The position numbers were made by a program, and so were the translations under genes. The notes under the pieces are model-generated. The model saw only the letters and a list, made by a program, of their open reading frames with translations, was not told the origin of the DNA and did not search any database. 64,000 bases of DNA from Streptomyces sp. Root1304 (GTDB lineage Bacteria; Actinomycetota; Actinomycetes; Streptomycetales; Streptomycetaceae), in assembly GCF_001426405.1 (NCBI RefSeq), contig NZ_LMEP01000012.1:882707-946706 (forward strand). The letters run 5' to 3'. The number at the start of each line of letters is the position of its first letter. The first letter of the stretch is position 1. Shown here piece by piece: positions 25,179 to 32,916 of this stretch.

Positions 25179-26366
25179 TTACGGCAGCGCCAGCATCCGC
25201 TCCAGGGCGAGCTTGGCGAAGCTCTCCGTCTCCTTGTCGACCTGGATCCGGTTGACGAGCTTGCCCTCGGCCAGCGACTCCAGGGTCCACACCAGGTGCG
25301 GCAGGTCGATGCGGTTCATGGTCGAGCAGAAGCAGACCGTCTTGTCGAGGAAGACGACCTCCTTGTCCTGGTCGGCGAACCGGTTCGCCAGCCGCCGGAC
25401 GAGGTTCAGCTCGGTGCCGATGGCCCACTTGGAACCGGCCGGGGCCGCCTCCAGGGTGTTGATGATGTACTCGGTCGAGCCGACGTGGTCCGCGGCGGCG
25501 ACGACCTCGTGCCGGCACTCGGGGTGGACCAGCACGTTCACCCCGGGGATGCGCGCGCGGACGTCGTTCACCGAGTCCACCGAGAAGCGGCCGTGCACCG
25601 AGCAGTGGCCCCGCCAGAGGATCATCTTGGCGGCGCGCAGCTCCTCGACGGTCAGCCCGCCGTTGGGCTTGTGCGGGTTGTAGAGCACGCAGTCGTCCAG
25701 GGACATGCCCATGTCGCGGACGGCGGTGTTGCGCCCCAGGTGCTGGTCCGGCAGGAACAGCACCTTCTCCCCCTGCTCGAAGGCCCAGTTCAGGGCCCGC
25801 TCGGCGTTGGACGAGGTGCAGATCGTGCCCCCGTGCTTGCCGGTGAAGGCCTTGATGTCGGCCGAGGAGTTCATGTACGAGACGGGCACGACCTGCTCGG
25901 CGACGCCGGCCTCGGTCAGCACGTCCCAGCACTCGGCGACCTGCTCGGCGGTGGCCATGTCGGCCATCGAGCAGCCGGCCGCCAGGTCGGGCAGCACGAC
26001 CTTCTGCTCGTCACCGGTGAGGATGTCGGCCGACTCCGCCATGAAGTGCACACCGCAGAAGACGATGTACTCCGCCTCCGGCTTGGCGGCGGCGTCGCGG
26101 GCGAGCTTGAAGGAGTCGCCGGTGACGTCGGCGAACTGGATGACCTCGTCACGCTGGTAGTGGTGGCCGAGGACGAAGACCTTGTCCCCGAGCTTCTCCT
26201 TGGCGGCGCGGGCGCGCTCCACCAGGTCCGGGTCGGAGGGCGACGGCAGATCGCCGGGACACTCCACGCCGCGCTCGCTCTTCGGGTCGGCCTCGCGACC
26301 GAGCAGGAGCAGGGCGAGCGGCGTCGGCTGTACGTCGAGCTCAGGACGGGTTTGGGCCGTGGTCAC
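25179..26366 (-). CDS. nadA: Quinolinate synthase A
   Basis: [4Fe-4S] enzyme condensing iminoaspartate with dihydroxyacetone phosphate in NAD biosynthesis. 395 residues with the long-form NadA motifs VFVLGHHYQRDEVIQFAD, GDSFKLA, IVFCGVHFMAESADIL, PDLAAGCSMADMA, TSSNAERAL, FLPDQHLGRNTA and LVHPECRHEV. Candidate cluster cysteines are those in VFCGVHF, the GCS region and PECRHE or TVCFCSTMN. The GTG giving MTTAQTRPEL is chosen because AAAGG lies 8 nt upstream; an alternative GTG is three codons earlier. Divergent from the erpA-like gene. Confidence 0.95.
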   Translation of the reverse strand: MTTAQTRPELDVQPTPLALLLLGREADPKSERGVECPGDLPSPSDPDLVERARAAKEKLGDKVFVLGHHYQRDEVIQFADVTGDSFKLARDAAAKPEAEYIVFCGVHFMAESADILTGDEQKVVLPDLAAGCSMADMATAEQVAECWDVLTEAGVAEQVVPVSYMNSSADIKAFTGKHGGTICTSSNAERALNWAFEQGEKVLFLPDQHLGRNTAVRDMGMSLDDCVLYNPHKPNGGLTVEELRAAKMILWRGHCSVHGRFSVDSVNDVRARIPGVNVLVHPECRHEVVAAADHVGSTEYIINTLEAAPAGSKWAIGTELNLVRRLANRFADQDKEVVFLDKTVCFCSTMNRIDLPHLVWTLESLAEGKLVNRIQVDKETESFAKLALERMLALP

Positions 26367-26426
26367 GTCACGCACCCTTTCTTCGGGGAACCTTTTCGTC
26401 GAAATGACGCTATCTATCATAACCCC

Positions 26427-26456
26427 TTCACGTCACGTTGACGATGTCCATAGTGT
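26427..26456 (+). promoter_or_regulatory. Candidate promoter in nadA/erpA divergent region
   Basis: TTCACG (26427-26432) and TAGTGT (26451-26456) are 18 nt apart and oriented toward the erpA-like gene. The adjacent TATCTATCATA patch is unusually AT-rich and may hold the nadA -10 on the other strand. Confidence 0.35.
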
Positions 26457-26624
26457 CGATGTGACGAATTCGCCGTCGCCGTCCCTGGACTTCGCCGTCC
26501 CCGCAGCTGGACAGGGTGTGCGAGCATGAAGGAGGGAAGACCCCACTCGGCCCGGAATGAATCCGGGGCGCCGGCGGTTGCAACCGTCGGCAAGCAGTCT
26601 CCGTACACACCGGGAGAGAAGCAG

Positions 26625-26981
26625 ATGTCCGTATCGGACGAGAAGACCACTGTCAGCGACGGCATCCTCCTGTCCGACGCCGCCGCGGCCAAGGTCAAGG
26701 CCCTCCTCGACCAGGAAGGCCGCGAGGACCTGGCCCTGCGCGTCGCCGTTCAGCCCGGCGGCTGCTCCGGCCTGCGTTACCAGCTGTTCTTCGACGAGCG
26801 TTCGCTCGACGGCGATGTCGTGAAGGACTTCGACGGCGTCAAGGTCGTCACCGACCGCATGAGCGCCCCGTACCTGGGCGGCGCCTCGATCGACTTCGTC
26901 GACACCATCGAGAAGCAGGGCTTCACGATCGACAACCCGAACGCCACGGGCTCCTGCGCCTGCGGCGACTCGTTCAGCTGA
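26625..26981 (+). CDS. erpA: A-type iron-sulfur cluster carrier (ErpA/HesB-like)
   Basis: 118 residues delivering Fe-S clusters to apoproteins. HesB/IscA fold with the three conserved cysteines: GGCSGLRYQL near residue 46 and the C-terminal GSCACGDSF pair. The start is the ATG giving MSVSDEKTTVSDGILL, after GGGAGAGAAG; the longer upstream frame lacks a ribosome-binding site. Placement opposite nadA (an Fe-S enzyme) and close to the Fe-S respiratory genes fits the role. Similar to mycobacterial Rv2204c from memory. Confidence 0.94.
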   Translation: MSVSDEKTTVSDGILLSDAAAAKVKALLDQEGREDLALRVAVQPGGCSGLRYQLFFDERSLDGDVVKDFDGVKVVTDRMSAPYLGGASIDFVDTIEKQGFTIDNPNATGSCACGDSFS

Positions 26982-26994
26982 GCCGCACACCGGC

Positions 26995-27120
26995 TAGGTC
27001 GTGTCCGGAAAGTAGCGCCGTCTGCCCGCAGGGCAGGGCCCGCGGCGTCTGGTGCGTGCGATCGCAAGGCGCCGGAAGGCCCTCGTAGCGGCGACCTAGG
27101 GCCTGTCTGACAATGCGCGT
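26995..27120. repeat. Candidate interspersed repeat / mobile-element remnant
   Basis: Non-coding stretch containing tgtccggaaagta, gtgcgtgcgatcgcaaggcgc and gggcctgtctgacaat. Similar words recur in Streptomyces intergenic regions, sometimes at transposase boundaries; this is recall, not a search. No coding frame is supported and no transposase is present. Confidence 0.4.
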
Positions 27121-27146
27121 CGGATCAGGCCGGGCCGTACGCGCAT

Positions 27147-27186
27147 GAGGGCGGCGGCCCGGGATCACTCCCGGGCCGCCGCCCTC
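27147..27186. terminator. Strong convergent terminator
   Basis: Eighteen-bp perfect stem (gagggcggcggcccggga and its complement) with a tcac loop, between the erpA-like gene and the minus-strand secreted protein. Confidence 0.85.
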
Positions 27187-27231
27187 ACGCATGCCCCCGC
27201 CGGACCGGCGCACCGGCCCGGCCCCGGCGGT

Positions 27232-28737
27232 TCAGCGCCGCGGCACCGCCTCGCCGCTCGCCGCGTCGACCACCGGACGGGAGCCCAGCGGGACCTGAAG
27301 CGTCACGGTCCGGGTGAACTCCTTGGCGATCATGACGCAGACCCGGTCCGGGTCCACCGGCGACTCGGTGATCCGTACCGCCACCCGCTCCGGACGCTCC
27401 TCCGCCGTCACCTCGTACGTGCTGCACACCCCGCCCCAGAAGGTGACCGCGAGCTTCCGCCCGCCGTCCTCCGCGCGGTACGACTCCACCTGCCGCGCCG
27501 GCGCCGTGCCGTCCTCCCCGGGGGGAGGCGTCGGCGCGGGCTTCGCGGGCGGCGCCAGGTACTCCGTGGCCACCGCCGTCTCCGCCACCGTGTACGGCGC
27601 CCCGTCGTCCGGGTCCGCCGTGAACAGCCAGGACGGTACGAGCAGCCGCTCGCCCTCCACATCGCGGGCGGCCAGACCGAACACCGCACCCGTCACCGCC
27701 ACCCGCTCCGGCTGCGCCCGGTCCACGACCGTCCGGCAGGGGCCGCCCGGCTCGGGCTTCCCCTCGCCCTCGACCCGCCCGTTCCCGATGACGTCACCCG
27801 GCGAGGACGGCGGCTTGCCGAGGCAGCCGTCGGCGCCGATCGGTCCGGAGCCCTTCGACTCCTCGTTCAGCGCGGCGAGCGCCTTCGACGCCCCGACCAC
27901 CGGATACACGGCGCCCTCCACCGGCGCCTTGAGCATCCCGCTCCCGGAGACCGGCTTGCCGTCCCGCCCGATGTGCAGTCCCGTCGACCAGCCGTGGGTC
28001 GGCAGCCCGCCCACCACCGGATCGGCGTTGACCACCCGCACCGAACCGTTCACCACCCGGCTCGCGTCGACCTTCGCGTCGTCCTGGCCGAGCGCCTTCA
28101 GAACCGGCGCGGCCGCCGCCTTTGCCGCCGCCTCGCTCAGCGGCGTACCGCCCGGGGACGACTTCGAGGGCTCGCCGGGCGGCGGGCAGGCCTTGCCCTT
28201 CAGACAGGTGTCGCCGACCGGCCCGCCGTCGTACCAGGAGTACGTCCAGTTCCCCGGCGCCCGCTTCGCCACGTCGAGCCGCGGCCCCGAGCCGTCCTGC
28301 TCCGGCCGGATCGTCCAGACGTCCCCCACCAGGGCCGGACGGCCGGAGACGCCCAGCGCGTCGGCCAGCCTGGTCACCTCTGCCGAGGTGACCAGGCCCT
28401 CGGGCCGGTGGACCGCGGCCGAGGAGGGCCCTTGGGGGAGTGGGCCCTTGGCTGTGTAGACGGTCCCGTTCGGACCGCCGCCGGGGTCGGGCTCGCCGGG
28501 CGCGATCCCCGGACCGCCCCGCGTCGTCGCCCCGCCACCGGGGTCCGTACCGCCGCCCCCGAGCCGCAGCTGCGGCGGGGGGCCGGCCGCGTCGGCGGCC
28601 CGGCCCGCCGGGCCGGTGTCGTCACCGGAGGCCGTGGCGGCCAGATAGACGCCACCGCCCCCGGCGAGCAGCACACCCGCCGCCACCGAGGCGGCCAGGA
28701 CGTTCCGTCGCCTCCGTACGTTCTCCGTACCGCTCAC
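27232..28737 (-). CDS. Membrane-anchored or secreted protein of unknown function
   Basis: 501 residues. A basic N terminus (RRRRN) and one hydrophobic segment (VLAASVAAGVLLAGGGGVYLAATA) act as signal anchor. A Pro/Gly-rich linker (about 45-105) leads to a globular extracellular region with several Cys (GDTCLKGKACPP, DGCLGKPP, GGPCRT, GVCSTYE, DRVCVM) that could form disulfides. I do not recognise a catalytic motif. The extracytoplasmic globular region after a flexible linker suggests a sensor or lipid/wall-interacting role; this is only inference. Convergent with erpA. Confidence 0.85.
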   Translation of the reverse strand: MSGTENVRRRRNVLAASVAAGVLLAGGGGVYLAATASGDDTGPAGRAADAAGPPPQLRLGGGGTDPGGGATTRGGPGIAPGEPDPGGGPNGTVYTAKGPLPQGPSSAAVHRPEGLVTSAEVTRLADALGVSGRPALVGDVWTIRPEQDGSGPRLDVAKRAPGNWTYSWYDGGPVGDTCLKGKACPPPGEPSKSSPGGTPLSEAAAKAAAAPVLKALGQDDAKVDASRVVNGSVRVVNADPVVGGLPTHGWSTGLHIGRDGKPVSGSGMLKAPVEGAVYPVVGASKALAALNEESKGSGPIGADGCLGKPPSSPGDVIGNGRVEGEGKPEPGGPCRTVVDRAQPERVAVTGAVFGLAARDVEGERLLVPSWLFTADPDDGAPYTVAETAVATEYLAPPAKPAPTPPPGEDGTAPARQVESYRAEDGGRKLAVTFWGGVCSTYEVTAEERPERVAVRITESPVDPDRVCVMIAKEFTRTVTLQVPLGSRPVVDAASGEAVPRR

Positions 28738-28803
28738 CGCAACGCTCCCTCGTCTCGACCGGACGCCGATGGGACGGAGCGGGCGGGCGGACGGTTCCGT
28801 CCG

Positions 28804-29010
28804 TCAGCCCCCGTATTCCGCCGTGGCGTCGATCAGCCGTGCCGAGGCCGCCGGTACGACGACCCCGTGGATCAACGCCGGGGAGACCGGGGCGGGTACG
28901 GGGGAGGCGGGGGTCACCCAGTGCGGAGCCATCCGAGCGCTGTCGCCCCGCAGATCGGCGAGGCTCAACTCGGACTCGTGTCGCTCACGTGAAGCGGGGT
29001 AGAGGGTCAT
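28804..29010 (-). CDS. Small protein of unknown function
   Basis: 68-residue frame beginning MTLYPASRERHESELSLADLRGD and ending IDATAEYGG. TACGGT lies exactly 6 nt upstream of the ATG, the leaderless promoter geometry seen at several genes here, which supports its reality. The middle is Pro/Ala-rich (TPASPVPAPVSPALIHG). No family recognised. Confidence 0.55.
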   Translation of the reverse strand: MTLYPASRERHESELSLADLRGDSARMAPHWVTPASPVPAPVSPALIHGVVVPAASARLIDATAEYGG

Positions 29011-29072
29011 GGGCGCACCGTAAGCACCGCACGCCCCCGGGGAAAAGGCCTACTCTGGGGTAGTTTCCACTG

Positions 29073-29102
29073 TTCGGCAGGCACGCCCCCACCCGGTAGC
29101 GT
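29073..29102 (+). promoter_or_regulatory. Promoter of adenosine kinase gene
   Basis: TTCGGC (29073-29078) and TAGCGT (29097-29102) with an 18-nt spacer. An imperfect inverted repeat, ctac-tctggg-gtag, lies just upstream (29050-29063). This predicts a leader of about 36 nt containing AGGAG. Confidence 0.5.
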
Positions 29103-29144
29103 GAACCGTCTGTCATTGCCGCCTTCCCGCAGGAGCACCCCGCC

Positions 29145-30119
29145 GTGCGTATCGCAGTCACCGGCTCCATCGCCACCGACCACCTCATGACCTTCCCCGG
29201 CCGGTTCGCCGACCAGCTCGTGGCCGACCAGCTCCACACGGTGTCCCTCTCCTTCCTCGTCGACAACCTCGACGTCCGGCGCGGCGGAGTCGGCCCCAAC
29301 ATCTGCTTCGGCATGGGCCAGCTGGGCGGCAGCCCGGTCCTGGTGGGCGCGGCGGGCTACGACTTCGACGAGTACCGCGGCTGGCTCGACCGGCACGGCG
29401 TCGACACCGGCTCGGTGCGGATCTCCGAGGTCCTGCACACCGCCCGCTTCGTCTGCACCACGGACAAGGACCACAACCAGATCGGCTCCTTCTACACGGG
29501 CGCGATGAGCGAGGCCCGGCTGATCGAGCTCAAGGCCGTCGCCGACCGCGTCGGCGGACTCGACCTGGTCCTGATCGGCGCCGACGACCCCGAGGCGATG
29601 CTCCGCCACACGGAGGAGTGCAAGACCCGCGGCATCCCCTTCGCCGCCGACTTCTCGCAGCAGATCGCGCGCATGGGCGGCGAGGAGATCCGCACGCTCC
29701 TCGACGGCGCGACCTACCTCTTCTCCAACGAGTACGAGAAGGGCCTCATCGAGTCCAAGACGGGCTGGACCGACGCCGAGATCCTCGCCCGCGTCGGCCA
29801 CCGGGTCACCACCCTCGGCTCGCGCGGCGTGCGCATCGAGCGCGTCGGCGACACCCCGATCGAGGTCGGCTGCCCCGAGGAGACCGCCAAGGTCGACCCG
29901 ACCGGCGTCGGCGACGCCTTCCGTGCCGGCTTCCTCACCGGCCTGTCCTGGGGCGTCGGCCTGGAGCGTGCCGCGCAGGTCGGCTGCATGCTGGCCACCC
30001 TGGTCATCGAGACCCTCGGTACCCAGGAGTACACCCTGCGCCGCGCCAACTTCATGGAGCGCTTCACCAAGGCGTACGGCGAGGACGCCGCCGCCGAGGT
30101 CCGTTCGTACCTGGTCTGA
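29145..30119 (+). CDS. adoK: Adenosine kinase-like PfkB-family sugar kinase
   Basis: 324 residues, strongly like mycobacterial AdoK (Rv2202c), which phosphorylates adenosine to AMP. It opens MRIAVTGSIATDHLMTFPGRF with LHTVSLSFLVDNLDVRRGGVGPN, and has LIGADDPEAMLRHTEEC, AADFSQQIARMGGEEIR and the PfkB signature DPTGVGDAFRAGFLTG with its catalytic Asp. The GTG start is preceded by AGGAGCACC. Synteny with erpA and ctaC matches the mycobacterial arrangement. Substrate is by homology. Confidence 0.9.
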   Translation: MRIAVTGSIATDHLMTFPGRFADQLVADQLHTVSLSFLVDNLDVRRGGVGPNICFGMGQLGGSPVLVGAAGYDFDEYRGWLDRHGVDTGSVRISEVLHTARFVCTTDKDHNQIGSFYTGAMSEARLIELKAVADRVGGLDLVLIGADDPEAMLRHTEECKTRGIPFAADFSQQIARMGGEEIRTLLDGATYLFSNEYEKGLIESKTGWTDAEILARVGHRVTTLGSRGVRIERVGDTPIEVGCPEETAKVDPTGVGDAFRAGFLTGLSWGVGLERAAQVGCMLATLVIETLGTQEYTLRRANFMERFTKAYGEDAAAEVRSYLV

Positions 30120-30129
30120 CGCCACCCGC

Positions 30130-30159
30130 CGGGGGCCCGTGCACGCGCACGGGCCCCCG
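30130..30159. terminator. Convergent terminator
   Basis: Stem cgggggcccgtgc / gcacgggcccccg with an acgc loop, between the adenosine kinase and the cysteine desulfurase genes. Confidence 0.8.
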
Positions 30160-30216
30160 CGGCATGTCCGGGGCCGTGCGAGCGGGCCCGGTGGCGCATC
30201 CGCGCCGCGGGCGGGT

Positions 30217-31605
30217 CTACGCCACCCGGCGCACCGTGTACGCCACGCCGCCGCGCTCCGACGGCTCCTCGCCGACGTACTCCTGGCCGCGCATCTCGCA
30301 CCAGGCCGGGATGTCCAGCCGGGCCGCCGCGTCGTCCGACAGGACCGTCACCGTGCCGCCCACCGGGACGTCGCCGATCACCTTCGCCAGCTCGATCACC
30401 GGGATCGGGCAGCGCCGGCCGAGCGCGTCCACCACGAGCGGGCCCGCGCTCGCCGACGGGGCGGCCACCGGGGCGGCCGGGGCGCCCAGCCGCTCCCGTA
30501 CCCCCGCCACCACCCCCGGCAGCACCTCCAGGAAGCGGTCCACGTCCTCCGCCGCGGTGCCCACCGGCAGGGACACCCGGACGTTCCCCTCGCTCAGCAC
30601 CCCCATGGCCCGCAGCACATGGCTGGGCGTCAGAGTCGAACTCGTGCACGACGAACCGGACGAAACGGAGAAACCCTCCCGGTCCAGCTCGTGCAGCAGG
30701 GTCTCCCCGTCGACATAGAGACAGGAGAACGTCACCAGATGGGGGAGCCGGCGCACCGGGTCGCCCACCACCTCCACCTCGGGCACCAGCTCCGGCACCC
30801 GCGCCCTGATCCGGTCCACGAGCGCCCGCAGCCGCGCCCCCTCGGCCTCCGCCTCCGCCCGTACGGCGCGCAGCGAGGCCGCCGCCGCCACGATCCCCGG
30901 CAGGTTCTCGAAACCGGGCGCCCGGCCCGACTCCCGCTCGTCCGAGGGGCCTTGGGGCGCGAACCTGACCCCCTTGCGCACGGCGAGCAGTCCCACCCCC
31001 GCCGGGCCGCCCCACTTGTGGGCGCTCGCCGCGAGCAGCGACCAGCCCTCCGCCACCGGCCCCCAGCCGAGTGACTGGGCCGCGTCCACCAGGAGCGGCA
31101 CCCCCGCCGCCCGGCAGGCCTCGGCCACCTCCGCCACCGGCTGCTCGGTCCCCACCTCGTGGTTGGCCGACTGGAGGCACGCCAGGGCCGTACCGGCGTC
31201 GAGCGCCGCCGCGAACACGGCCGCGTCCACCGCCCCCGACCGGTCCACCGGTACCTCCGCCACGGACCCGCCCGCCGCCGCGTGCGACTCGGCCGCGTGG
31301 AGCACGGAGGAGTGTTCGACCGCGGAGAACACGAGCCGGTTCCCGACACGCCGACGCCCCGCGAGAGTCCCGGAGATTCCCGCGTGAACCGCGCGCGTCC
31401 CCGAAGGAGTGAACACGAGCTCGTCCGGGCGACACCCCACGGCCTCCGCCGCGGCCTCCCGCGCCGCGTCGAGGAGCAGCCGGGCCCGCCTCCCCTCCCG
31501 GTACAGCCGGGCCGGATCGGCCCAGCCCTCGTCCAGGGAGGCGAGCAGCGCCTGACGGGCGACGGGGTGCAGCGGGGCGGCGGACGCGGCGTCGAAGTAC
31601 GGCAT
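30217..31605 (-). CDS. Cysteine desulfurase fused to a TusA/SirA sulfur-carrier domain
   Basis: 462-residue PLP enzyme. Residues 1 to about 370 are a NifS/IscS-like class V fold: VFTPSGTRAVHAGI, LVFSAVEHSSVLH, SANHEVGTEQPV, LVDAAQSLGWGP and PLP-lysine SAHKWGGPAGVG. The catalytic Cys lies in VSSGSSCTSSTLTPSHVL. Residues about 385-462 form a TusA domain with its sulfur-accepting Cys in LGRRCPIPVIELAKVI. The fusion implies persulfide relay from desulfurase Cys to TusA Cys within one chain, for a sulfurated cofactor or tRNA target that I cannot specify. ATG start. Upstream of ctaC but divergent from it. Confidence 0.92.
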   Translation of the reverse strand: MPYFDAASAAPLHPVARQALLASLDEGWADPARLYREGRRARLLLDAAREAAAEAVGCRPDELVFTPSGTRAVHAGISGTLAGRRRVGNRLVFSAVEHSSVLHAAESHAAAGGSVAEVPVDRSGAVDAAVFAAALDAGTALACLQSANHEVGTEQPVAEVAEACRAAGVPLLVDAAQSLGWGPVAEGWSLLAASAHKWGGPAGVGLLAVRKGVRFAPQGPSDERESGRAPGFENLPGIVAAAASLRAVRAEAEAEGARLRALVDRIRARVPELVPEVEVVGDPVRRLPHLVTFSCLYVDGETLLHELDREGFSVSSGSSCTSSTLTPSHVLRAMGVLSEGNVRVSLPVGTAAEDVDRFLEVLPGVVAGVRERLGAPAAPVAAPSASAGPLVVDALGRRCPIPVIELAKVIGDVPVGGTVTVLSDDAAARLDIPAWCEMRGQEYVGEEPSERGGVAYTVRRVA

Positions 31606-31950
31606 CCGCCCACCGTAGGGCCTGCGGGGACCGGCCGGACGGGCCCGCCGCGGCGGGGCCGGGGACGATCTTCGTCCGGCGGCGGTGAGCCCTCGTCAGA
31701 AGCGGGCGCCGGTGCACCGGCAGACCGCCGAACGGACGCGTCCGACCCCCCTCCGGAACCCCGGAGTCCACCCCTTCGGGGACTCGGACGGCGCGTTGAG
31801 CACCCTCCCCGCGCGACCCCAAATAGCGTCCAGTAGGGTTTGGTCCGCATAAACATCCAAACCCCTGCCCGCGGCCGGGGCGGCGACCGACCAGCGAGAC
31901 GGACGGCCGTGGCCGACCAACGCGGGCCGAGACTCTCGGGAAGGCGCTAC
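31606..31950. promoter_or_regulatory. Divergent region upstream of ctaC
   Basis: 345 nt without a supported gene. Two -10-like hexamers, TAGCGT (31824-31829) and TAGGGT (31834-31839), lie about 115 nt upstream of the ctaC start. Small hairpins ctccgg-aac-ccggag (31751-31765) and ccccttcgggg precede them. The ribosome-binding site GGGAAGG of ctaC is at 31938-31944. A 5' leader of about 105 nt is implied. Confidence 0.45.
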
Positions 31951-32916
31951 GTGAGTCCCAACGGCTCCGACCGCTCGTCGCGGCGCCCGATGCGGCGGAA
32001 GCTGCCGCAGGTGCTGACTGCGGGCCTGATCCTGGCGACAGCCACGGGCTGCTCGTACAACTGGGAAGACTTCCCCCGCCTCGGTATGCCCACCCCCGTC
32101 ACGGAAGAGGCGCCTCGGATCCTCTCCCTGTGGCAGGGCTCCTGGGCTGCCGCGCTCATTACCGGCGTCCTGGTGTGGGGCCTGATCCTCTGGGCCACCA
32201 TCTTCCACCGGCGCAGCCGGACCAAGGTCGAGGTACCTCCGCAGACCCGTTACAACATGCCCATCGAGGCGCTGTACACGGTCACCCCGCTCATCATCGT
32301 CTCGGTGCTCTTCTACTTCACCGCGCGCGACGAGTCGAAGCTCCTCGAGCTCTCCCCGAAGCCGGCCCACACGGTCAACGTGGTCGGCTACCAGTGGAGC
32401 TGGGGCTTCAACTACGTCGAGAACGTGCCCGGTGTGAAGGGTGACGCCAAGACGGACAAGAACCTCGCCTCGATCCCGGACAAGTTCCTGGAGGCGTTCC
32501 CGGAGAACGCCGGCGGTGTCTACGACGCCGGTATCCCCGGCGACCGGAACCCGCAGACGGGCAACCCGGGTCCGACCCTGTGGCTGCCCAAGGGCGAGAA
32601 GGTCAGGTTCGTCCTGACCTCGCGTGACGTCATCCACTCCTTCTGGGTCGTCCCCTTCCTGATGAAGCAGGACGTCATCCCGGGTCACACCAACTCCTTC
32701 GAGGTGACCCCGACGCAGGAAGGCACCTTCCTCGGCAAGTGCGCCGAGCTGTGCGGTGTCGACCACTCCCGGATGCTCTTCAACGTCAAGGTGGTCTCCC
32801 CGGAGCGCTACCAGGCGCACCTGAAGGAGCTGGCCGAGAAGGGGCAGACCGGCTACATCCCGTCTGGCATCGAGCAGACGGACCCGGCCAGGAATGCGGA
32901 GAAGAACCAACTGTGA
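31951..32916 (+). CDS. ctaC: Cytochrome c oxidase subunit II
   Basis: Subunit II of the aa3 oxidase, carrying the CuA centre on the outer face. 321 residues. The N-terminal lipoprotein-type signal LTAGLILATATGC anchors the mature protein, followed by two helices (about residues 65-90 and 105-125). CuA ligands are visible: DVIHSFWVVPF and GKCAELCGVDHSRM. The aromatic VVGYQWSWGFNY patch is present. The GTG start after GGGAAGG is preferred over an upstream ATG. GTGA overlap with ctaD makes a ctaCDF operon. Confidence 0.96.
   Translation: MSPNGSDRSSRRPMRRKLPQVLTAGLILATATGCSYNWEDFPRLGMPTPVTEEAPRILSLWQGSWAAALITGVLVWGLILWATIFHRRSRTKVEVPPQTRYNMPIEALYTVTPLIIVSVLFYFTARDESKLLELSPKPAHTVNVVGYQWSWGFNYVENVPGVKGDAKTDKNLASIPDKFLEAFPENAGGVYDAGIPGDRNPQTGNPGPTLWLPKGEKVRFVLTSRDVIHSFWVVPFLMKQDVIPGHTNSFEVTPTQEGTFLGKCAELCGVDHSRMLFNVKVVSPERYQAHLKELAEKGQTGYIPSGIEQTDPARNAEKNQL

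Noticed and set aside
21742..25932. 1396-codon minus-strand frame across the RND transporter
   Set aside because: Antisense shadow, rich in Asp/Gly/Arg/Gln with no fold signature, while the plus strand encodes a complete RND pump.
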